In this document: in pieces, positions 35,001 through 46,969 of the stretch
How positions within the stretch are numbered: the first letter of the stretch is position 1
How the letters are laid out: every line of letters begins with the position of its first letter
Source: Azolla caroliniana
Taxonomy: Eukaryota; Polypodiophyta
DNA length: 64,000 bases
Reading direction: 5' to 3'
Assembly (NCBI GenBank): GCA_043228905.1
Contig: JBHGNT010000015.1
Span: 3,224,001-3,288,000, forward strand
Program-made: the position numbers and the translations under genes
The notes under the pieces: generated by a model
The model's input: the letters and a program-made list of their open reading frames with translations, nothing else
Database searches by the model: none
What the model was told of the DNA's origin: nothing

Positions 35001-37599
35001 TTTAAATGGGGACCAGTCCAAACTATCGTGGAATGGGGTTAGTGCATTTATGCTTATGCCATGTCACTTGAACCATTATTGGGTTTCAGCATTCAACAAT
35101 GGTTATCCTCGTGTTCAGCAAGTTGTTTTGATGACATAAATGCCAATCTTTAGTACCTTTGTTTAGGGAGCTCCCAAAGCCATTGGATACCGGTCACTGA
35201 AAGGAATAATGCCTCGATGATTATTGGGGCTGCTCGCATCTCTGCCTGAATTATATCTTGGGGCCCAAAAGAAAGAAATATACCTTAACATTTTGAAAAG
35301 ACCATAATTACCTGTGGTTCCAAACAAAGCAATGACTATTCATGTTAACTCATCAATGTGAGTAACGATAGAAAAAACACAAAGGAAAATTCTCTTCATA
35401 CGCTAGCCTCATGTAACAAAATATCTTGAAATGTAATCATGAATCATTAATAACCAACAATCAGGTTCTGTGCCTGTTTGTTGAATTGAAATTACTGGCC
35501 TCGTAAAAGAGGGGCTTATAATTGGCCATTTTTTGCCCTAGTGCACTTTTCAGTTGATCCAATTTCTTCTCTGTCCAGTTTGATGTTTTGTCCTAATGCC
35601 TTTATTTTTCTCTAAGTTGGTCGTACCCATAAATGGACAATCAAGGTTATGCTGAAATAATGAGAGCGCATCCATATCCATGTACGTAATGCCAGCGTTT
35701 GATTTATGAATACCACCACTAATTGGTTTCACCTTCTGCTAGTTGCATGGATGAGGGAAGAGCAAACTGTGGACAGCAATCTCCATACGATTCCCAAGTT
35801 CGGCAAGTCATTTCTTGAAAAATGTGCCTATTTGAATATTAGACTCCAACTCAGTTCTATATATGTCGTGGTACTCATGTTTTGCTCCTCATCATGCAAT
35901 CAATTGTCATAACTAATGGACTTTTGATGTCTCAGGAAGAGGGAAAAATGATATTCATGTGCACCATTCCTGAAAATCTAGCAACTGTGACCATTTCATT
36001 ATGAAGTGGAAATAAACTCATTATCAGAGTAACGTAACAAGGAAACATATCCTTTAGTTTGGAGGGATGGTCCAGATACCAGAGTTAGTTCTCCACCCTA
36101 TTTTTTCTAGTCTGGTAATATTAGTGTAAAGTTCAAATGAGACTTTAGTTCTGCTCGAGATGTTCATTTGCTAATCCTTGACTTATGTAGGAGCAGTAAG
36201 AACATTTCTTAGGGTCTGAGGGTAGATTGCCCTTTTATTTCAATTTACATGCAAGAACTGTACAATAGCTGCCTTAGTTACTTTTGTACTAAGAGTTTTT
36301 TGTTGTAACAATTTTATTACCTAGTTGGCTGCACATTAGGGAGTCGGCCACATTGTATGAACCTACCCTTTGACAATTACAGATATGCATATTGCACGCA
36401 GACTGAGAGTGCAGGCCTTTAAAACAGATATGCCAACAGGAACCCTAATGACTGGAACACAAAATTAGCACGAACACCCACAAGATGTTTATTAAACCAG
36501 CCATATGACAAAACACAACCAGATTTCGTTCATCATGCAAGCATCTTTCAATTATGACTTCATTAACTTCAATACCCAGGCCAGGATATTTGTAGTTGAG
36601 AATTCTCCAAACTCTTCAATTATCATGTTAAAAACTAAATGATCTGCAAAAGATTCTTACTATATTATGATGTTATCTTGAGAAAAGGTGTGAGCTGCAT
36701 GAGGTGAGGCTTGAAAACAAGGAGCTGAAAAACAAAATGAATGCATTCAAAGAGTTGCTTAAACAGAGAGATATTTGCAAACGAGAATTGGAGTGCAGGC
36801 AGAACAGTTTGAGGGAACAAGCTGTATCCATGGCGCTTCTGACTTCTACCAAAGTATCAATCCTTTGTACCAAAATTCAAATCTTCTTGATGCTGATGCA
36901 TATTTATATGTATATATTTGAAATATTTTTCCTTCATGCCTGGATATGGTATTTTAAAATTAGGCTGCACAACAATTCACATGGACTCTTCATACAGTAA
37001 ATCTAACACTATTTTTTCCAAACAAAATTAGATCTTTCCAAAGGTGTTCTACTTATATAGATGTAGTAAAAATTTAGATGGTTTTAGGGGAGGCATGTGA
37101 AGCGTTGTTTCACCTTGGTGTTCTTGTTAATTGATTGCTTAGAAATCATCTGCTGACAACGATCTGAAGAACAGAATCGAGGAACTTTCGGTTGAATTGA
37201 GTCACATACAAACTCAAGCATCCAATCGATTAGGTCCCACAAATGACAGTTATTTCAAAAGTAGCTCCAGAGTAAGCGCATTCCCAGAAATTCTCAGCAA
37301 GGCATGTGCTTACTGAAACCTCAGATCATATGATATTTTCGTCTACAGTCTCTTTGCTGTAGTTTTGTTTTTTGTGTAAGTGACATTCGAGAATGCAGGT
37401 GGTGTCTACAGGACAAGGATCCTGTATGAAACAGGATTCAAACAGAAGTGTAAGGTTGTCAAGATGGAGATGGAGCCAACAATGGTGGATGTTGCACTTG
37501 AGATGGTGGCAAAAAGCAGAACCACCACCAGAATGGATTAAGCATCCACATATTTCACATGCAACTGCCCATGAATCTGACCAATGTCATCTCTTGTAA
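17016..37599 (+). CDS. KIN-4 family kinesin (FRA1/KIF4-like), 26 exons
   Basis: A plus-end microtubule motor. Exons: 17016-17336, 18699-18845, 19250-19402, 23095-23369, 24686-24870, 24952-25076, 26242-26278, 26602-26693, 26812-26925, 27691-27792, 29020-29106, 29200-29416, 30293-30405, 30498-30596, 30712-30825, 30893-31009, 31098-31178, 31760-31831, 31921-32020, 32264-32295, 32386-32483, 32564-32662, 33787-34011, 36688-36853, 37143-37271, 37399-37599. They join in phase to 3501 nt, 1166 residues. Residues 1-70 are Ser/Thr/Pro-rich. The motor runs from about 73: P-loop GQTGSGKT 155-162 (split over exons 2 and 3), SSRSHAIF near 298, DLAGSE near 341, then [12 protein letters not shown], the end of the motor. 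Residues 450-1060 are mostly coiled coil. The tail ends with a Trp/basic patch ([15 protein letters not shown]) and lacks the cysteine cluster of KIF4/KIN-4C. KIN-4 motors act at cortical microtubules and affect wall deposition. The intron after exon 6 starts with GA, not GT. Confidence 0.9.
17725..18565. repeat. Repeat cluster with an inverted end copy, kinesin intron 1
   Basis: Three to four diverged units of about 175-200 bp begin near 17725, 17965, 18145 and 18312. They share GCCTTG, AAATTGGCAAACAA, AAAATACCTAAAA and GTAGATGGGTTTTGTTGAAT tracts. At about 18440-18565 the same unit is inverted (GGCAAAACCCATCTACTATT), so the intron RNA can fold back. It looks like a small transposable element that was tandemly copied. 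Confidence 0.65.
19650..22432 (-). pseudogene. L1-like LINE, decayed, antisense in kinesin intron 3
   Basis: Read on the minus strand, the order is that of a plant L1 element: an endonuclease start at 22429-22232 ([23 protein letters not shown]), a reverse transcriptase segment at 21610-21395 ([24 protein letters not shown]), a C-terminal region near 20711-20442 ([17 protein letters not shown]), a 3' UTR at about 20100-19700 and the tail at 19650-19705. Frames are broken many times, so it is dead. It is the longest copy of the family here and gives the family its identity. Confidence 0.85.
22505..22915 (+). mobile_element. Truncated LINE 3' end, forward, kinesin intron 3
   Basis: Bases 22770-22910 match the family tail (AGTTTTACTAATCTCGTTATA, GACAACA, GATGCAATCTCTTG, then a pyrimidine run). 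The stretch before it parallels the family 3' UTR. Confidence 0.6.
23735..23975 (+). mobile_element. Truncated LINE 3' end, forward, kinesin intron 4
   Basis: Well-kept family tail: GACGAGACAACACTTAAGATG, TAATCTCTTATTTGGTC, hairpin AGGCCATTTTGGCCT (23918-23932), then TTAATATTTCTTTCTTTC. Confidence 0.85.
23978..24432 (+). mobile_element. Second truncated LINE copy, forward, kinesin intron 4
   Basis: It follows the previous copy head to tail. It holds a longer piece of the 3' UTR (GGTTACAATAGATCGG, CACCTTGTCATCGACAGATA, GGAGACCTCTCCATTCTGGA) and the tail to about 24430. The same UTR blocks occur inverted near 19890-20040 and 58320-58400. Confidence 0.85.
25470..25572 (+). mobile_element. Short LINE 3' end, kinesin intron 6
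   Basis: About 100 bp of the family tail (CTCAAAGACAAGACAATATT, TTAAGATGTAACCTCTCATTTGG, then TCTTTCTTTC), severely 5'-truncated. Confidence 0.75.
26938..27300. mobile_element. Inverted pair of LINE fragments, kinesin intron 9
   Basis: A minus-oriented piece (26938-about 27180, beginning AAAGAAAGAAAGCTATATTAAT) abuts a plus-oriented tail (about 27183-27290, TAAGATGTAATCTCTTGTTT). Two copies thus meet head-on. Confidence 0.7.
27209..27605. repeat. 204-bp tandem duplication, kinesin intron 9
   Basis: Units start at about 27209 and 27413 and are nearly identical over the LINE tail plus the intron sequence after it (CTTAGCCAGCTTGACCATAT, TGTAGCTATTGTTTTAATTT). High identity suggests a recent duplication that arose after the LINE insertion. 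Confidence 0.85.
28610..28886. mobile_element. MITE-like element, kinesin intron 10
   Basis: About 277 bp with terminal inverted repeats of roughly 50 bp: the left end ATGGAAAAACTCTGGAATAC is mirrored by GTATTTTAGAGTTTTTCCAT on the right. Inside the left arm is a direct repeat of about 27 bp (CACCTAGGCTTTCCTCATAT..., 28658-28716). No clear target duplication was seen. Confidence 0.65.
33310..33668 (-). mobile_element. Two LINE 3' ends, antisense, kinesin intron 22
   Basis: The first begins with AAAGAAAGAAAGAAATATTAA and holds the hairpin AGGCCAAAATGGCCT (33351-33365); it runs to about 33590 (CGATCCAGAATGGAGAGGTC). A second short tail follows at 33590-33668 in the same orientation. Confidence 0.85.
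34190..35300 (-). mobile_element. LINE 3' part, antisense, kinesin intron 23
   Basis: Parallels 19800-20890 block by block: CTCTAGCATAGGTCAATC, GATGGGGCTAAAGAAAGTTG, TTATTTCATAAAA, a TTATAGTGGGCCATCT block and GCCATTGGATA. About 1.1 kb of the 3' UTR and C-terminal coding relic remain. A further tail piece lies at about 35268-35320. Confidence 0.75.
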
Positions 37600-40500
37600 A
37601 AGCTAAATATTCTTCTTCTTTTTGTCAATTGTAAGTTATTTGATCATCGGTGGTGCCTCTTGTGTCGTCTTCTCCTTGTGTTTTCTTCACCTAGCTATAA
37701 ATTCTGTTTCTTAACTGGATGAAGAGTTCAGAATGATGAATCAATGAGCCAACTGACAAAGAAGCTTTTGATTGATTTCATTGTAGATCCTTGGTTTACA
37801 CCGAAGACGAAATCGGTTTTTCCTTTGTAATTTTGAGGAGGCTTTCAAGTCAATATGTTATGGTGATGATTCTTTTATAATAGGATGCCTTTGCTGTTTA
37901 TATTGCATTAATCCACTTTTTGCGATAATTTATAGATCTATTTGTAGCTCAATGTGGATTTGATTTCTCAAATTATCTTCATGTGCGCACAAATCTTGTG
38001 CGTATGTATAATCACATGTTTTAAGAGCCACAAACTTTTTGCGACAAAAATTTAGTGTTTCTTGGAATTTGCATATACTTAATGTAACATATTGCACAGA
38101 ATACATCTGCTTTAAGGTTCATTTCATTAGGGGAGAAAGAATTGACAAAATAGGCATATTTTTGTGGAATGTAACAAGATTATTCATGTAGTTTATAAGT
38201 CCAAACTAATTAACTTTACGTTTTGTTTTGGATAATAAACCCATGTACTTGTTTTGGATCACTAAACCTAGGTCCATTTTGATTAAGAATTTTGGAAAAT
38301 CTCATGGAGAACCATTAGTCTCTTGAGAACCATATATTTCAAGGATTTGTATAAAATTTTACAAAATTGAGTCGATGGTTTAAGATCATTATGAAATTGT
38401 ATAATGTTAAAGTGCCACATTTTGGTGAAAATAATGTTCTTCCTAGAACAATCCACCAAACGGTATAAAGCCTAGGAAATCATTTTATGGAATTTCCTAA
38501 TCTAACATCTTATTCATGTATCTTGCATGCAATATTAAGAACCAGTAATTCAACACCAAAATATACCCATGAATAAAGAGGTTGGAGCCTTTCCTTGAAC
38601 TCAATGTGAGTTTAATAGCATGCCTATTGGGCCAAGCTCTTGCTTTGTTTTACATTCACTTGGATTTGAAGCAAATAGCTACTTTTGTTCGGGGTCACAT
38701 TTCATTATACCCTTTCCCTCATTACCTTGTTGCATTGCTTGTGTGTCTCTATTGTGTGGGCCATCCTAACATATCTTCAAGAATCACTTTTAAAAAGCCA
38801 AGCATTTGAATATGCTATGATTGTTTGTTGGATGTCCATGTTTTTGCGCTAGCTTACGTGTAACAGGCTATTTTGAAATATTAGAATCTACATCTTGGAA
38901 TCTCAAGAATGGGGGTACTTTTGAAGGCTCTATTCAATTCATACAAATCCTAACATTTGAAAGCTAGGATTCACATTTACTTTTAAAGCTTTACGCAAAA
39001 TATTTTCAAAGATTGATAGGAAATCATTCTAGTTTCTTTCGGGTTCCAAAACCTCTTAAGGTTATCGAAGAATATATGTCTTGACATTTATAATTGTAAT
39101 CATTATACCATGGCATAACAGCAAACATTTTATAATTAATTTCTCTCTCCACATCCATGGGAACATGAAGGTTTCGAGTGTGCTCAATTTGTTCTCTTTT
39201 CGAACTTGGATATCAAATGACATTTATAACCAGCAAACATTAATTCATTGATTTCTATTGCCTTCGGGATAGTTGGGTTGGACAGCATGCATAAAATTGA
39301 TTGATCATTAGTGTAGAGCATAGTTTGCTTTAGGAACTTTATGCTCTTTATGGTTTCGGATAAAACTTTAATTTAATAACCTATCAAACTTTATGTTTGA
39401 GTTGGCGCCAAAGAGCATTGCCACTAGGTGGTGTAGTTACTTTTCACAGTGAAAGAATAGGAGCTCCTATATTTTTACTGGGTTTTCCTTGGAGAGGCAT
39501 TTTATGCGTCCGGAAAGGTATATTGTTGCTCTTCCCCCTCCCTCTTTCCTTTTGTCTAAACTTCTACATGGTTTTAGTACTATGGTCCTTGTGCATCTAG
39601 CATTTCATTCAATTCAAGCAAGTTTGAGTTGATGTTCGCACATGAACATTTCACACAAATAACAAAATGCATCAAATGAAATATGGAAGTGTAACAAATC
39701 AATAGAAATCTACAACATGTTAACAATTTTGATTACAAGCTATATGTCAACTAATGTAATCCACTACATATTTAGTGAATATAAAAATCAATAAAATTTT
39801 ATAAGAATTTGTCGGTTTCAATTAGAATAAAAAGATGAACAAGTACATCTAGTATTTATTCATTAGTTCCTTTTGTCCAACATCTTCTATCTTTATTATT
39901 TTCATTGTCTTCTGCACTCTTATAGTGTCTAGCATTAATTAATATTTGTTTATTCCTCCCTTGAATTCTTGGATAGGTAGTTTATATTGTAGAATCGACA
40001 TCATGAAAAAAGATAGAACAAATGATAGAAACCACACTGGGAAGGCTAACACGTTATTACAACAAACAAACAGGTTTTAATGTCCACAACAGAACAAATA
40101 CGATAATTGAGAAACCCCAAGTTTGATCTTTACCACAACCTTGACCTCATCCCATAAATTGATTTGTTCTCTTTTGGACATTAAAATTTGTTTGTTTGTC
40201 GTAAGAATGTGTTAGCCTTCCCAATGTGGTTTCTATCATTTGTTTCTTCATTTGTTCTATCTTCTCCTTGTCATTTATACAAACCCTTATCACATGGACA
40301 TGATACTATTACTAATTCACAATCACCAATATTTTTTAAGCTCATAGTGAAGGATATCAAGGATTACTTGGTGTTGTTGCACATGTTTGTGCCACTGTAG
40401 TTTGTGGATCTTTATAGATCCTTAGTGGGCTCATTGTGTCATAAGAATAAAACTGGTTGATAAATGAGCTACATAAGAAATAATGGGTTGATGGAAAACA

Positions 40501-40605
40501 CATTTTGTCAACAAGGTATCCAAAAAAGTGTATGCAACTAAGTAGCGTCATATATTTATTGTACCTTTGAACACCTGCAGTAACTAGCCAAAGTTTTACG
40601 TTTAA
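37600..40605. other. 3' flank of the kinesin gene and intergenic DNA
   Basis: The first few hundred bases are T-rich and probably hold the 3' UTR and poly(A) site of the kinesin. Beyond about 38000 I see no gene, LTR or LINE signature. The short frames near 38600 and 39400 match no family I recognise. Confidence 0.45.
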
Positions 40606-41059
40606 TGTTAGAGGTAGCTACTAATGTAAACATATGGTAAGGATAATATAGATAATTAGATAAGAGAGGAGAGATAGAAAGAAGGGCGTCGATCCACCCG
40701 ACCACCCCCGATTGAAGGGATCGAGACAGACTCGAGCCTCGATCGACGTCCCATACCACCATTGTGGCATCAAGTCGTACCTAGTACTGGCATGCTCACT
40801 ACAAGAGTTGATCCACCACAAGGACAAAGTCTCGATATAGTCGATAATGTGTCAAATGAGCGTAGTTAGGCCTCATATTTATAGCCAAACCTAAGGCCCA
40901 CGGGCAAAGTTCACACTTTGCCTTAATGGGTTGTCTCAATCTCAAGGAAGTAATTCTTCCCTTCTTTACACTCTCGTTTAACCCTCACACTTTATCCACG
41001 TGTAAAGAATACTACGGTATAATGTTACCACGGGATATTATATGGTCATGCCCGTAACA
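40606..41059 (-). mobile_element. Solo LTR with perfect TTTAA target duplication
   Basis: 454 bp, TGTTA...TAACA ends, flanked on both sides by TTTAA (40601-40605 and 41060-41064). Read on the minus strand it has a TATAAATA box (from about 40887 on the plus strand, CATATTTATAGCC), which sets its orientation. No internal region remains, so it arose by recombination between two LTRs. Confidence 0.85.
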
Positions 41060-44000
41060 TTTAATCATAGAAGTCTTTAATAGTGTTGGGTTAATATGCA
41101 TCTATGTCCATAGCTCATAATTGTGAAATTTACACAATATTTCTATCTGAATGAGAATGAGATCATTCCTATATCATTTGCCTCATCAGAAGATGAAGAA
41201 CATGCACAGTTACATCCTACTAAGGGAATTCACAAGGATGCACTTGGTAGTAAATGGAGGGAGGAGGGCTTAGATGACACACATATGCAAGCTTAATTAA
41301 TAGAGAAAGTTGTGAGCAACTGACTTGTCTAAAAAGTGCAAATCCTTTCTCTGACTTATCAGCCATAAAGCCCTCCCAATTGGTAAACAACTACAACTGA
41401 GAGGCAAAGATGGTGCTTGTAAGAGCTGCAACTATGATTCATAGTCAATTGGACATTGATTATGGTCTTGCACATATACAAATATGATTTAGGAAAGAAT
41501 TATACACATTCTAGTGGCATGCAACATGGAAGGCTCGATTTCATTTGGTTATGCTATATGGTGGTCTCTACAAAAAAGGCGTGGATGTGTGGAGCACATG
41601 ACTCCTCCTTAGCCCTCATAGTGCACATAACCCACTAGACATGGATAATGCTTGCATGTACACAATTTTGGGGATCACGAAATCTACGAAAAGCATGGTT
41701 AACTATGGCATCAATCGGTATGTGGAACATTTGGAAATACCGATGTCTCAAATAGTACTCAGGATAAACACACACAATTGCAAATGTCATCACAACTATA
41801 TGGATTGATCTAGTGGTATCCTTGCATGTACAATTCGAAAACCTACAAGGAGATTCAGAGTCTCAAGAGTTGGCATGGGCACAATTTATCTCCCTTTTGG
41901 AATCCACACCATTGGTGGACTTCATGTTAGGACATCCGAAATGGTGCTTCCAGCTGCCTCACTGGCGCTACCCCCCTTTGCTAGCACCCATATTGTTTTC
42001 AATGATATCAATGTCTAGTTGCATTCAAAAGCTTGCTAGTTGTGTCTTGATGCTTATTGAAAAATAACAGGTTTTGTCAGGCAGTTGTTTATTGTTATGT
42101 GGACAACGATTGCCCACCTTTCTTTTATCTAAGATGTCACACAACTATAGCCCAATATATATGAAAACAATCTATAAATAGTAGAGTATCTATAGATACT
42201 TAGCGTGTACATAGCGTAATTTGTATATGCAATTCACATAACTAATGGGAATCAGTTTTTTTTTCGGGAACAAAATTTTTATATGATTGCCTAAACCTTC
42301 AATATAAGAACTACAAGAAACTGAAATTGCATGTAAAACATCATATTCTTTTATTCCCATAGCACCAATTTAATCTATGGTTACCTTATTAAAATCTTGT
42401 TATTTGTAAATCAATATGAGGTGAAGCCCCAAGTAATTGGTTTGGTGTTAGTGTCATTGTATATATTTATAGTATGAGCCTTGAGGCCATGCACCCAAAC
42501 ACAATTTGCTTCTAAATATATGGTTTTATAACTCACTTTCCACAATCTCAAGGTTTAGAACAATACATTGACCAAAGCAATGTTATAGATCATCACAATG
42601 AAATGACAAGTTGCTTACTATTTCTTGAAACATTCAAGGAAGTATATATGCTCCCCTAGATTTTATGTTTTTTGAAATTATTCAATCATTGTCTACTCTA
42701 TGTAATGTAATTGTGGCTTTCAATTTTGATACAATGAAATGCAATATGATTCTTTATTTGTCAATACAATGATTAACTTTACCCTTTAAAATGCAATGCT
42801 ATTGATTTTGCTCTTTATATTGTAATGGTGTAAAGTCTTTTTTTTTGAGCAAAAATTTAGCATGGATTATATCAAACTAAATATAGGAGGTTAGAATTTC
42901 TATAGCCTAGGTTGGAGATTATATATACAATAATTTATGGGGATGTCTATAGCATCTTATGCATTGCATTTGTTGTGATTTATCATGTTGTCGTGCTTAA
43001 TTTTGAACCTATCTATTCCTGGAAAGGGTCGTGGTTGGGGTTGGATAAGTGTCACTCTTTTAGATGTACTTGTTTAGTAGTGTCAATAGCCACTTGCCCT
43101 TAGAAATTCTCTCATTCATATAAAGCTCTTTTGAAAGTATGACCATTCCAATCAATATAAAATTTCTAATAAGGGCATAGGTCTTAAACAAAAACAAACG
43201 GCAAAAGTTTCACATAAGTTTGGGATCATAGTGAACATAAACTACTACAACAAATTTTAAGGTAGAAAATTTTCAAAAATATTCGAACAAGAATAATTGA
43301 TCATTGTGTCGTAAGATCCTACTTTTTTCTTGAAAAGAAGAAGACAAAGATGATAACCACAATGGTTAAGTATAACTTGAAAGCAAACTTTCAAAGCTAA
43401 GTAGTAGGCTAAATCATGTGGATGGTGATTGAATTTTGATAGGAAATATTGTCACGACACACACACACACAATGAACATATGGACCATGGTCCACAAGCT
43501 TGTCTTTTTTTAAGTAAGATATGAAACTCATATCATTCTACCAAATATTCATATATTTAATATATCATTCAAGATGCTATTATGAACAAGACTCATTGAT
43601 TGTCACATGGAATGTCTTATATTTTGTTTGCTCCCTCCTTGATTACGTGTACTGCAACTTCACAAATGCATACACGCTATATTTCGAGTTAGGTTGCTTC
43701 GACTACCTATAGAAGTATGTATGCATGCATCTTTCTGAAGAGGACTTCATGTGTCATGGAGATACCTTTGACAACAACAATGTTTGAAATGGACTAAAAA
43801 GCTCTGAATACATAAAATATACGAAACAATATGTACATGATGATTTGGAAAAAATGTGATGCATATCTATACCATATTGGATAAGCTTGATTGGTTGGGT
43901 AATCTATCATATTCAAAAAAAATTGCTATGTCCAAAATGTTCCAGATAAATGTTGTGAAAATTTAGACATTGGTCTGTTGATGCAATTTTTTGTTTAATG

Positions 44001-45850
44001 GTATCTCTTGGATTTAGACGACAAGAAAGAGGATCTTAGTCCTTACAACGTGCACCACTTGGGCAACTTGGACTCATATAGTACCCACACTAATATGAAG
44101 CCCGATGAACCTATATTCCAATCAACAGTAAATTGATCACATAAGCTTTAACTAGGATAAAGGTAAAAGTAACTAGCGTGACCCATTAGGGTGTAGAGTC
44201 TTCTTCTTTTTGCACATTGGAACCAAACATTTTGTCCAATAACAAAAGAACAAAGTAGATGTAGTGGTTTAAATTAGGTTACATGTCAATATTATCATTA
44301 TTTCAGACGAAATAAACATGTGACATGGTTAAAATTGATTGCATGTCCATCTATCATTTGTAAGGTCTAATATAGATTATGTTTTAAGCATACTATGTGT
44401 TGATTTGATATTATAGCCTATAGGTGAAGTTGCTATTGATCAAAGCCTATTCTATTTGTGCATGCCCGACATGAGAGCTTCTCGATTATAAGAAGACTTT
44501 AGGAAAGACCCTCTATGTTGATTGTAAATATTAATGCAAAATCCCAACGACAACATCTATGAGAAAACATGACAGTGTGCTATGAATAAAGCTTTCTTTA
44601 TGGTTTTAGCCAAATACAACTAAACATTGTATATTTTCATTGTTCTAACAATTGAGAGACAAATGTATAAATAGATCAATATAGCTTGGGTTGCCAAGGT
44701 ATATTATGTCGAGGATAACATTAAGGTATGGTTAGCATATATTTCTTTGAGAGGAGGTTAGAATTGTGGGTTCAAACTTCATACACAAAAAGAGGAACTA
44801 AAAGCAATGCAACCAGTAGGTAGAAGCCATGTGGTAGCTATATTTTTATATATCCATTGTATTGGTTAGACTAAGGTACCATTATGCAAAGATAAACTTT
44901 GAAACTTCCAACACAAAAAGAAGCTAGATAAAAGAGAATGTGTGGTATTGCGAGTAGACAAGGCATATCATGCTTCACAACTCTTTATGAAAGAAAAAGT
45001 TGTGTTCTAGACACCATGTTTTCGTGTTTGATTTCAATGTTCTTTCCTTTTTCAGATTGAATACGAAATATTGTATTACAATCAAACAAAAAGCAAAAGA
45101 GGATATGAGGTGAACCAAAGAGAAGAGTGCATCAAGTGAGCAAAGGAAACAAGGATCTCACCTACATATATCTTCGAAGGGAAACTATTGCCTTTAATAG
45201 CATCAAACTCCTACCATCTTTATACATAGTGCTTTTATAAGGTGATTGCTATTAGTCTCAAACCCTAGTTTGGGTCGTAAATAGTGAATCGTGTAAAGCC
45301 ATTTTCTTAGGAAAAAGAACACTTTACTAAATATTTGTGTATTTAGTACAACAAATGATGTAACAATAGAACCATTCACTATAAGACTTTTGCTTTACGT
45401 CATGTTAATGACCTTGCATTCCGATGATCATATTGCTTCACTTGGCATATGAGAGCAACAATGTGCCTAGCGAGAACGAAAACTCAATGATAAAATTGAT
45501 ATCGGCTAGGAGATTACGCAAGTGAATTTTTTGTTTGTGTTCACATTCTCAATGCCCAAGACGCTGAGGTTATAATGCGTTCATTTCACAGGTGCTTTAC
45601 ATTGCACAGGTGATTTACATTGCTAACATAATGATCACATTATAAGTTCTCACTAATTTACTAGCGTAAAGCGCATAGCTAATATGTATGAGACTAGTGG
45701 TGATTGAACTTCATGGCCAAGGATTGGTTTGTGCAGTGAAATGACGATGTGACCAAAATTAACGAGTGCATTTGTCTGTCCTTGTGCAAATCAGACATGG
45801 TGAGCAAGTATCTCATGTGCCTTGTACCGAGTGCCCACCCCCTCAAAGGG
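41060..45850. other. Intergenic stretch, no gene seen
   Basis: AT-rich, with no splice-linked coding pattern. A frame at 41813-42067 (MVSLHVQFENLQGDSESQ...) matches no family I know and could be an eroded element. A short (CA)n run lies at about 43456-43470. Confidence 0.4.
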
Positions 45851-46480
45851 TGGGGGGGGGGGGAAGAGAGAGAGATGATTAAATAATAGTGGAAAAGAGA
45901 GGAGGAAAAAAGGGTCTTATGAAAGAGTCTAAAAACATTAGGAAAAGATAACCTCTAAAATAGATGGAAGGATATACCATTTTGAGAGAGAGAGAGAGAG
46001 ACACACACACACACACACACAAATAATAAAATTAACCAATACTAATAATAGCAATGGGTCAAGTTAAGCAAGAGTGAAGGCAAAAAAAATGAGTCAAAAG
46101 GGTATTCAAGCTAAGTCAGAGGCCATTATGCATGATTTGATTTCGTTTCTCAAGCCAGGGAGCGTGTGGTGCTTGGATCGAGCTTCGACATTCAAGCAAA
46201 CACGCACACACGCACACATGTTACCCACCATCTCACTTGAATGCTCAATGCTTTTGACACTAATATTATGTAACGAGGTATCAATCAATCAATCAATATT
46301 ATATTATATTATATATATATATATATCAGATGGATGTTAGATCAAAGTTCGGCTCGGAAGTTGTCCAGCTAGGGAAGCAGACCGAGCTCTTCTGTCTTGG
46401 ATCGTGTCAAATCACAAGCGGTGTTCTGCCTGTCACTTGACTCGACTCTCAACATAGTTTAGATACCATAAACTTCCCTC

Positions 46481-46519
<39 letters not shown>

Positions 46520-46830
46520 AACGCTTTTGTATTCGATGGTAGACATGGAGTGAAAGCATATCTATGAAAGTTGAAGGGAGTACTAATGTGGCAATTTTCT
46601 TTATTGGAGCAAGTGGAAATCCTTTCCTTTGTGGAATGTTCGTCTTGCCTATTGGCAATTCAACATGTTCCATTACCCATGTAGTGTAGTGTAGTTAGTG
46701 GGTGACCATTCTTCATGGTCACACCCATTGTAAGTAGTGTTTTTTACACACATTTATTAATATAATTGTGTGTTTTCACCAAGAGAGAGAGAGAGAGAGA
46801 GAGAGAGATTCATTCCATTCCATTCCATTC
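45850..46830. repeat. Simple-repeat cluster upstream of the PB1 gene
   Basis: G run near 45852-45862, (GA)n-(CA)n at 45984-46020, (ATCA)n-(TATTA)n-(TA)n at 46278-46327, (GA)n at 46484-46519 and (GA)n at about 46783-46808, followed by (ATTCC)n. No gene is visible between them. Confidence 0.85.
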
Positions 46831-46969
46831 ATGTCCCCAGGTATCGTGGGTGTCTGTGTCTGGGACATAAATGTGACAATGTTCGCTTTGTTCATTCGGT
46901 GGAATGCCAGTTTCTCGGGTCTTCCGACACTAAGACCCGACACTCTCCATTGAATCCCCATCTCATCTC

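Noticed and set aside
37272-37312. A longer kinesin exon 25 ending at a GC donor (AAG, GCATGT)
   Set aside because: A standard GTAAGC donor at 37272 keeps the same phase and is a better splice site. The longer form is possible but less likely.
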